From NCBI GenBank assembly GCA_050247255.1, contig JBFWUM010000106.1, positions 1 through 5,363 on the forward strand: a stretch of DNA of 5,363 nucleotides, given 5' to 3'. The position numbers and the translations under genes are program-made. The notes beneath the pieces are model-generated. The model was not told where the DNA came from. It saw nothing but the letters and a program-made list of their open reading frames with translations, and did not search any database. Source of the DNA: JBFWUM01 sp050247255. GTDB lineage: Bacteria; Acidobacteriota; Vicinamibacteria; Vicinamibacterales; UBA2999. Of the stretch, positions 1 to 5,363 are shown piece by piece (position 1 is the first letter of the stretch; every line of letters begins with the position of its first letter).

Positions 1-1048
<1,048 letters not shown>

Positions 1049-1134
1049 TGTGGACGAGGCTCTGCCGTTCTGGACGTAACAGCATACCAGCGCATCCTCG
1101 CGCCTCCCTGGCGCCGTTGGCGGAACACCGTGCC

Positions 1135-1140
1135 TATAAT
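1135..1140 (+). promoter_or_regulatory. TATAAT -10 element, near-leaderless start of the cassette
   Basis: A perfect TATAAT lies in the 102-bp divergent intergenic space, with a TG two bases upstream (TGCCTATAAT) that loosely resembles an extended -10. A TTGGCG occurs at 1117-1122, but the 12-bp spacing is too short for a normal -35, and no good -35 sits at 17 bp. A transcript starting about 7 nt downstream would begin only a few bases before the ATG at 1151. That ATG has no Shine-Dalgarno sequence, which fits a leaderless or near-leaderless message. The match is visible; activity is inferred. Confidence 0.45.
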
Positions 1141-1150
1141 CGGCGCCACC

Positions 1151-1498
1151 ATGACGGACACGCATCAACGCGGCGACATTGAGGTCCTTCGACTCACCTA
1201 CGGATTTCGAATCGTCGTCGGGGGATTGGCATTGGTCGGTGTCGTCTTCGGCCTGGCGGTCGTGCTCTTTGAAGGCGCCGCCGACGTCACGGCCGTGGTC
1301 GGGTCCGTGTCGGGCGTGGTGGGCACTGTCGTGGGGGCGTTCTTCGGCCTCCAGGTTGGTGCCGCGGGCAAGGACAAGGCCGAGGACGACAAGGAACACG
1401 CGCTCCGGCAGCGGGACGTGGCTCAACTCAAGGTCGAGCGCCTTCTCACTGTTGCCCCTCGCGAGGAAGCGATCCGGGTGCTCAAGGATCTGCAGTAG
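1151..1498 (+). CDS. Small two-helix membrane protein of unknown function
   Basis: The product has 115 residues and I do not recognise the family. A short polar N-terminus (1-18) is followed by two hydrophobic stretches, about 19-41 (IVVGGLALVGVVFGLAVVLF) and about 45-70. The second is very rich in glycine, with overlapping GxxxG spacings (Gly51, Gly55, Gly58, Gly62) of the kind that pack helices together. The remainder (about 72-115) is highly charged and probably helical, perhaps coiled-coil (KDKAEDDKEHALRQRDVAQL), and likely cytoplasmic. A GTG at 1130 in the same frame could extend it by 7 residues, but that codon lies upstream of the TATAAT box, so ATG 1151 is preferred. It is the first gene of the cassette, 40 bp before the FecR-like gene. 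It shares that gene's lower G/C at third positions, which ties it to the same module. A role in anchoring or exporting the module's product is possible but unsupported by any motif. Confidence 0.7.
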   Translation: MTDTHQRGDIEVLRLTYGFRIVVGGLALVGVVFGLAVVLFEGAADVTAVVGSVSGVVGTVVGAFFGLQVGAAGKDKAEDDKEHALRQRDVAQLKVERLLTVAPREEAIRVLKDLQ

Positions 1499-1527
1499 GG
1501 CGCCGCTGCAGTGAAACCGTCTCAGAT

Positions 1528-1533
1528 GGAGAG
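1528..1533 (+). promoter_or_regulatory. Ribosome binding site (GGAGAG) for the FecR-like gene
   Basis: GGAGAG lies 5 nt before the ATG at 1539. It decides that start over the nearby out-of-frame GTG 1511 and ATG 1526. Confidence 0.6.
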
Positions 1534-1538
1534 CGAAC

Positions 1539-2228
1539 ATGCCGACGGCAAAGAGGAAAGCTCCGGCGGGAAGACGGAAGGCCCCCGCGGGCCGGCTCGC
1601 ACTGGACCTCCGCAACGTGCCGCTGCCCAGAGGTCGTGGCTGGAGGTACGCGGTGAATCTGTGCGGCAACGAACTGTTCAGCGCGAAGTCATACGCCGAC
1701 CTTATGCGCCCGCATGCCGTCAGCGATGAGGTCGACTTCTCTCCAGGAGACCACGCACTGCGCATCCGGGGATCCAGGGCGGGCGTGGGTGTGTGGGAGG
1801 TCGAGGTCAAAGCAGCGGCTCCTCGTGGCCAGGGATTCACTGACATCCGGACGGTGGCGCTGAAGGATTCTGTTGGCTCGGTCGGCCGCGTTCGCTCGGC
1901 GAAGTACCGCGTCACGCGGGCCACCGGCGTCGTCGAGTGGCTTCAGCAGGGCGCGCGCGGGCTGCGCGTCACTCCCGTTCGGCGCGGCATGACGGTTCCG
2001 TCGGGGTCCGTCCTCGTCACGGGACCTCGCGCGTCCGCCGTCCTCGAACCACTGTCTCCCGGAGGGTCGAAGGCGGAAACGATCGGCGCGCTGCGGGTGA
2101 CGCGATTGGGCAGCACGCCAACGGTCGCGGCCGGCGCGCACGCGCCGACGATCACGTTCAACCGCGGGCGTCCGATGGCCGGCAGGGCGGACTGCGGCCA
2201 CTGCGTGGCGTGTTCCGTTCGAGGCTAG
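1539..2228 (+). CDS. FecR-like protein with Cys-rich C-terminal tail; candidate YcaO substrate
   Basis: The product has 229 residues and no signal peptide or membrane segment. The N-terminus is strongly basic with a direct repeat (KRKAPAG then RRKAPAGR, residues 5-19). Residues about 20-115 are beta-rich and unrecognised (for example DHALRIRG and VGVWEVEVKA). Residues about 122-188 resemble a FecR-type segment: TGVVEWLQQGA, then RRGMTVPSGSVLVTGPRASAVLEP, matching the family pattern of a residue pair framing 'G..v..G..l.TG..s.a.l'. A Gly/Thr/Pro linker leads to the end, MAGRADCGHCVACSVRG, with Cys at 219, 222 and 225 and Ser at 226. The only other Cys is at 42. The stop is 3 nt before the YcaO gene, so the two are almost certainly co-translated. 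Cysteines and serine clustered at the extreme C-terminus beside a cyclodehydratase are what a RiPP core looks like, but the protein is much longer than typical precursors. A CxxCxxC metal site is the main alternative. FecR-like resemblance is moderate; substrate role is inference. Confidence 0.75.
   Translation: MPTAKRKAPAGRRKAPAGRLALDLRNVPLPRGRGWRYAVNLCGNELFSAKSYADLMRPHAVSDEVDFSPGDHALRIRGSRAGVGVWEVEVKAAAPRGQGFTDIRTVALKDSVGSVGRVRSAKYRVTRATGVVEWLQQGARGLRVTPVRRGMTVPSGSVLVTGPRASAVLEPLSPGGSKAETIGALRVTRLGSTPTVAAGAHAPTITFNRGRPMAGRADCGHCVACSVRG
1554..1595 (+). repeat. Two 21-bp tandem repeats encoding RKAPAGR twice
   Basis: Positions 1554-1574 and 1575-1595 encode the same heptapeptide with differing codons (for example AGG AAA GCT against CGG AAG GCC). 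The peptide repeat is therefore kept while the DNA has diverged, which suggests selection on the basic peptide rather than a recent duplication. Confidence 0.7.
2221..2224 (+). promoter_or_regulatory. Ribosome binding site (GAGG) for the YcaO gene
   Basis: GAGG lies inside the last codons of the preceding gene, 7 nt before the TTG at 2232. It supports that non-ATG start and translational coupling of the two genes. Confidence 0.5.
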
Positions 2229-2231
2229 TGA

Positions 2232-3626
2232 TTGGCGGCGCTCGTCTTCCACGAGCAGACAGGCCAGGCAGGTTCACGGCGGCGCCCAGGCGCCGCCGCC
2301 TTTCGGCCACGCTCACTGGCGGCACTGAAGGCGGTTGATGGGTCCAAGCCTCTCGGTGCGGTGGTGGGCATTCACGCGCTGGGTGCCAGCCGAGTCGACC
2401 GGGTCGTCCGAATTCCCCACCGGTACGCTCACCTGTTCGTGACCCGGACTCTGGACGGCATCGAGGGCGAGGGGTCGTCTCAGCACGCGGAGACAGCGTT
2501 CGAGAACAGCGTCTTCGAGGCGCTCGAGCGCACGTTCGCCACCGAGTACGACCCGTCCGCGCTCGTATCCGGAAGCTACGACTCACTCAGACCGAAGGCT
2601 GTTGACCCCCGGGAACTGGTCCTGATGTCGGCGTGGGAGCACCGGCAGGCACCACGCGGCTACGTCCGGTTCCACAGCCGCCTGCCGCTGCACTGGCAGC
2701 GCTGCTGGGAGATCACCTCCGGTGGTTTTCGGAGACGGCTGGTTCCGGCGACCCTGTCGATCCTCCGATTCTCCTGGTCACATCCGCGAGAACGCTTCGC
2801 CGCAACGCTCTCTGCGGGAATCGCATCGGGCCCGACCTATGCCGGGGCGCTCCTCCACGCCTGCTATGAACTGGTGGAGCGCGACGCCTTCATGCTGGCG
2901 TGGCTCCGGCGGAACTCATGCCCCGTGGTGCCCGCGCCGGACTTTGTTGACGACCAGCTCACAGACTCCCACCGCCGTCTGACACAGGACGGGTTCGAGG
3001 CTACGTTCGTCGATCTGACCAACGACATCGGCATCCCCGCATTTCTCACCGTCATTCGCCTGCCGGATGCGAGGGGCCGCCGCGGCGGGTTTCCAGCATT
3101 CGGGCTCGGCGCGAATCTCGATCCGCGGAAGGCCCTCTCGAGGTCCTACGCCGAGGCACTCGAACTGCTGGTGAACCACTACGACTTCAGCAGCCCGGAC
3201 ACGATCCGGATCCGGCGCGTGCAGTCGCTCCGGCGTGGTTTTCGACCGCGGCAGTACTACGAGGAGTGCCGCTTTCTGTGGGCGGGCACCGGCACCAGCG
3301 ACATCCTGCGCCGTAACGTTCCGCGATTCGGCGGTTCCTGGTCAGAACTCGAGACCTGCCTGGCGCATCTGACGTCACGCGATGTCCGCACGTACTTCGT
3401 GGACCTGACGCCCCCCGGACTCCGGCCAGCCCGCTACAGGCTGGTCAGAGTGCTTGCGACGCGCCTCCAGCCCCACCTGTACGAGCTGGACTCCTGGCGT
3501 CTCGACAACCCGCGCCTGTACCCGACCGTCGCGGGAGCCCGGCGGGTGGACCGTCGGCACGGAGAAGCCGGGCTGAACCTGGCTCCAAACCCATACACCG
3601 TTCTCGAACACGTACGACTGTACTGA
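2232..3626 (+). CDS. YcaO-domain protein, TOMM/SagD-type cyclodehydratase
   Basis: YcaO enzymes use ATP to activate peptide-backbone amides. In RiPP pathways they make azolines from Cys/Ser/Thr, or thioamides or amidines. The 464 residues follow the SagD-type layout. An N-terminal segment ends in a G-rich turn and the first acidic block FENSVFEALER (Glu96, Glu99, Arg100). The second block has GIASGPTYAGALLHA (196-210) then ELVERDAF (Glu213, Glu216, Arg217). DLTNDIGIPAF (261-271) and GLGANLDPRKALSRSYAEAL (291-310, Glu308) follow. The late segment YFVDLTPPGLRP (388-399), ATRLQPHLYE and NPRLY closes the domain. These acidic blocks are the family's ATP/Mg site. The end, LAPNPYTVLEHVRLY, sits where PxPxP normally terminates cyclodehydratases but does not match it. 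The usual Asn/Thr in the 'SNG/STG' turn appears as Ala195 (SAG). The start is TTG 2232 with GAGG upstream; no ATG lies near, and later GTGs (residues 44-45) would cut the domain. No E1-like partner is fused or visible. Family assignment is strong; the exact reaction is unknown. Confidence 0.9.
   Translation: MAALVFHEQTGQAGSRRRPGAAAFRPRSLAALKAVDGSKPLGAVVGIHALGASRVDRVVRIPHRYAHLFVTRTLDGIEGEGSSQHAETAFENSVFEALERTFATEYDPSALVSGSYDSLRPKAVDPRELVLMSAWEHRQAPRGYVRFHSRLPLHWQRCWEITSGGFRRRLVPATLSILRFSWSHPRERFAATLSAGIASGPTYAGALLHACYELVERDAFMLAWLRRNSCPVVPAPDFVDDQLTDSHRRLTQDGFEATFVDLTNDIGIPAFLTVIRLPDARGRRGGFPAFGLGANLDPRKALSRSYAEALELLVNHYDFSSPDTIRIRRVQSLRRGFRPRQYYEECRFLWAGTGTSDILRRNVPRFGGSWSELETCLAHLTSRDVRTYFVDLTPPGLRPARYRLVRVLATRLQPHLYELDSWRLDNPRLYPTVAGARRVDRRHGEAGLNLAPNPYTVLEHVRLY
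2278..2297 (+). other. Perfect GC-only inverted repeat at the start of the YcaO gene
   Basis: GGCGGCGCC and its reverse complement GGCGCCGCC are separated by CA. They can form an eight-pair, all-GC hairpin with a 4-nt loop in the message, followed by GCCTTTC. It lies about 45 nt into the YcaO reading frame (residues about 16-22). It could act as an attenuator or a stability element that lowers YcaO relative to the upstream protein. The U-run is too short for a convincing intrinsic terminator. Confidence 0.4.
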
Positions 3627-3636
3627 CGCCCGGAAC

Positions 3637-5031
3637 TTACTCCTCCGTGTTCACCATCTTGCCGGGGTTCATCAAGTTCTGCGGGTCGAGGGCCAGCTTG
3701 ATCGTCCGCATCACGTCCAGGGCCTCGCCGTGCTCCTGGCGCATGTAGCCCATCTTGCCGTGCCCGACGCCGTGCTCGCCGCTGCACGTGCCGCCGAGCC
3801 GCAGCGCGCGCGCGACGAGCCGTTCGTTCATCGCCTGGGCGATGCCAAGCTCCTCCGGGTCGTCCGGGTTCACGACGCAGAGCACGTGAAAGTTGCCGTC
3901 GCCCACGTGTCCGACGATCGGCCACGGGAACGGCAGCGCGGCCAGGTCCGCCTTGGTCTCCATCAGGCACTCGGCCAGGCGCGAGATCGGGACGCAGACG
4001 TCCGTGCTCCACATGCGGCAGCCGGGGCGCGACGCGACCGCGGCGTGATGCACGTTGTGGCGCGCCGTCCAGAGCGCCGTGCGGGCTTCCGGCGTGGTGG
4101 CCCACGCGAAGCTCGACGCGCCCTGTTCGCGGGCGATGCCCTCGACCGCCCGGGCCTGCTCGGCCACGGCCTCGTCGCTGATGCCGTGGAACTCGAGGAA
4201 GAGCGTCGGCTGGAGCGCGTAGTCCGTCTTCGCGTAGGCGTTGATGGCGCGCAGCATCTTCTCGTCGAGCAGCTCCATCCGCGCGATCGGGATCCCGATC
4301 TGCAGGATGGTGATGACCGTGCGGACGGCACCCTCGAACGTCGGGAACGGACACACGGCGGCGGAGATGCCGTCCGGCAGGCCGAAGAGGCGGAGCGTCA
4401 CCTCGGTGATCACGCCCAGCGTGCCCTCGGCGCCGACGAACAGACGCGTGAGGTCGTACCCGGACGATGACTTGCGTGCACGGCTGCCCGTGTGGACGAC
4501 GCGGCCGTCGGCGAGGACGACGGTCAGACCGAGCACGACTTCGCGCATCGTGCCGTAGCGCACGGCCGTCGTGCCGGAAGCGCGCGTCGAGGCCATGCCG
4601 CCGATGGTGGCGTCCGCGCCGGGGTCGACCCAGAACTCCAGGCCGAGCGGGTTGAGGTGCTTGCTGAGCTGGCGGCGCGTGACGCCGGCCTCGACCGTGC
4701 AGTCCAGGTCGTCGGCGCTGACCCGCAGGATCCGGTTCATGCGGGTCAGGTCGAGGGAGACGCCGCCGTGCAGCGCGTGCACATGCCCCTCGAGCGATGA
4801 GCCCGCGCCGAACGGCACGATCGGCGCGCGGTGCTTCGCCGCGGTGCGGACCACCGCGGCCACTTCGTCAGTCGTCTCGGGGAAGACCACGACGTCCGGC
4901 AGCGCCGACGCGTGCCACGACTCGCCGTGGCTGTGGTGCTCCCGCTGCGACGCCCCGGTCGACACGCGGTCGTCGGCGAGCGCGCGCAGATCGGTGACGA
5001 GCTGTTCGATGTCGAAGGCTTGGGCGGCCAC
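3637..5031 (-). CDS. FAD-linked oxidase, D-lactate dehydrogenase (cytochrome)/GlcD type
   Basis: This is a flavoprotein of the PCMH/VAO family that oxidises a 2-hydroxy acid (D-lactate or glycolate in characterised relatives) and passes electrons to a cytochrome or quinone acceptor. It is complete at 464 residues, the usual length. The N-terminal FAD-binding domain shows VVFPETTDEVAAVVR (48-62), PFGAGSSLEGH (73-83), DPGADATIGGMAST (136-149) and SSSGYDLTRLFVGAEGTLG (188-206). The C-terminal FAD-oxidase domain shows GHVGDGNFHV (374-383), SGEHGVGHGKMGYM (417-430) and LDPQNLMNPGK (448-458). The histidines in the 374-422 blocks belong to the metal/substrate site in relatives. No signal peptide or membrane segment is seen, so it is probably cytoplasmic or peripheral. 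The start is GTG 5031, 9 nt after the stop of the DCC-family gene and with no clear ribosome site, implying coupled translation. The physiological substrate cannot be read from sequence alone. Confidence 0.93.
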   Translation of the reverse strand: MAAQAFDIEQLVTDLRALADDRVSTGASQREHHSHGESWHASALPDVVVFPETTDEVAAVVRTAAKHRAPIVPFGAGSSLEGHVHALHGGVSLDLTRMNRILRVSADDLDCTVEAGVTRRQLSKHLNPLGLEFWVDPGADATIGGMASTRASGTTAVRYGTMREVVLGLTVVLADGRVVHTGSRARKSSSGYDLTRLFVGAEGTLGVITEVTLRLFGLPDGISAAVCPFPTFEGAVRTVITILQIGIPIARMELLDEKMLRAINAYAKTDYALQPTLFLEFHGISDEAVAEQARAVEGIAREQGASSFAWATTPEARTALWTARHNVHHAAVASRPGCRMWSTDVCVPISRLAECLMETKADLAALPFPWPIVGHVGDGNFHVLCVVNPDDPEELGIAQAMNERLVARALRLGGTCSGEHGVGHGKMGYMRQEHGEALDVMRTIKLALDPQNLMNPGKMVNTEE

Positions 5032-5040
5032 GCGTGCGGG

Positions 5041-5363
5041 CTAGAGCGGACGGGCCGCGCCGGGCGCGCAGACCTCGTCCGTGCAGCCGCCCTGCCGTGC
5101 CCGGCGCGCGGCCACGAGGCCGTAGATCCGGCGGCCGAGCCGGGTCACAGGCGGGAAGAGTCCAATCCAGCGCGGCACCCAGAGAATCGGGAGCGCCCTG
5201 GACAACTGCAGGTAGCCGTCGAAGCCGGCGATGCGGCGGCCGGCCACGTCCACGACGTACATCTCGGTCAGGGCCGCGGCACGCTCGAGCCCAGGCGCAT
5301 GCCGTTCCCGCACGGCGTCATCCGTCGCATCGGCGAACGTCAGCCGGTGGAACCAGTCGAGCC
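5041..5363 (-). CDS. DCC-family (DUF393) thiol-disulfide oxidoreductase-like protein, C-terminal part
   Basis: The 106 visible residues form the C-terminal part of a protein whose frame stays open to the right edge. The pattern DWFHRLTFADATDD, then MYVVDVAGRRIAGFDGYLQL, a hydrophobic RALPILWVPRWIGLFPP, and RLGRRIYGLVAARR is the back half of the DCC (DUF393) family. In full-length members a DGxCxxC-type motif sits at the N-terminus, which would lie outside this window. The C-terminal tail has a Cys pair (CTDEVC), a frequent ending in the family. An internal GTG at 5313 could be mistaken for the start, but the conserved text continues upstream of it, so the gene is partial here. It probably shares a transcript with the FAD oxidase gene 9 nt downstream. 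Function in the family is poorly defined; a redox role is inferred. Confidence 0.8.
   Translation of the reverse strand, partial: LDWFHRLTFADATDDAVRERHAPGLERAAALTEMYVVDVAGRRIAGFDGYLQLSRALPILWVPRWIGLFPPVTRLGRRIYGLVAARRARQGGCTDEVCAPGAARPL

Noticed and set aside
1049..1165. ATG at 1165 (minus) as an upstream start of the topoisomerase gene
   Set aside because: It would add 39 non-conserved residues and overlap the divergent gene's start and promoter; TTG 1048 is more plausible.
1490..1511. Paired CTGCAG sites (1490-1495 and 1506-1511) as a terminator after the membrane-protein gene
   Set aside because: The stem is only 6 bp and no T-run follows, so it is a weak hairpin at best.
3434..4354. Open frame of 306 codons on the minus strand spanning the YcaO 3' end and FAD oxidase
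   Set aside because: It is out of frame with the FAD oxidase gene and low-complexity (Arg/Ala/Gly), with no recognisable domain.
3730..4470. Open frame of 246 codons on the plus strand
   Set aside because: It is antisense to the FAD oxidase gene, with composition typical of a high-GC shadow frame.

Overview
This is a high-GC bacterial window. The flanking genes have almost exclusively G/C third codon positions, which together with the gene content suggests a soil-type Gram-negative lineage such as Acidobacteriota. The taxon is an inference of low confidence. The window has three parts.

Left part (about 1-1048, minus strand): the first 349 codons of a type IIA topoisomerase subunit A (gyrase/topoisomerase IV class). 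The gene runs off the left edge. It begins with a TTG codon and a Pro/Gly-rich N-terminal extension.

Centre (about 1117-3626, plus strand): a compact three-gene cassette read away from the topoisomerase gene. It holds (i) a 115-residue two-helix membrane protein behind a near-leaderless TATAAT promoter, (ii) a 229-residue protein with a basic tandem-repeat N-terminus, a FecR-like segment and a short Cys-rich C-terminal tail (Cys 219, 222, 225, then Ser 226), and (iii) a YcaO-domain enzyme of the TOMM/SagD cyclodehydratase type starting 3 nt after the preceding stop. In hand counts of the first 40 codons, all three genes have about 70-75% G/C at third positions, against about 92-95% in the flanking genes. 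This suggests a separate, possibly acquired, module. The most interesting reading is a minimal RiPP-like modification system: YcaO is the backbone-modifying enzyme, the FecR-like protein with the Cys tail is the candidate substrate, and the small membrane protein is a possible localisation or export partner. No E1-like (ocin-ThiF) partner, FMN dehydrogenase, protease or ABC transporter is visible in the window.

Right part (3637-5363, minus strand): a complete FAD-linked oxidase of the D-lactate dehydrogenase (cytochrome)/glycolate oxidase GlcD type. Nine bases upstream lies the C-terminal part of a DCC-family (DUF393) thiol-disulfide oxidoreductase-like protein that runs off the right edge. 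These two genes look like a redox operon converging on the YcaO gene, with only 10 bp between the stop codons.
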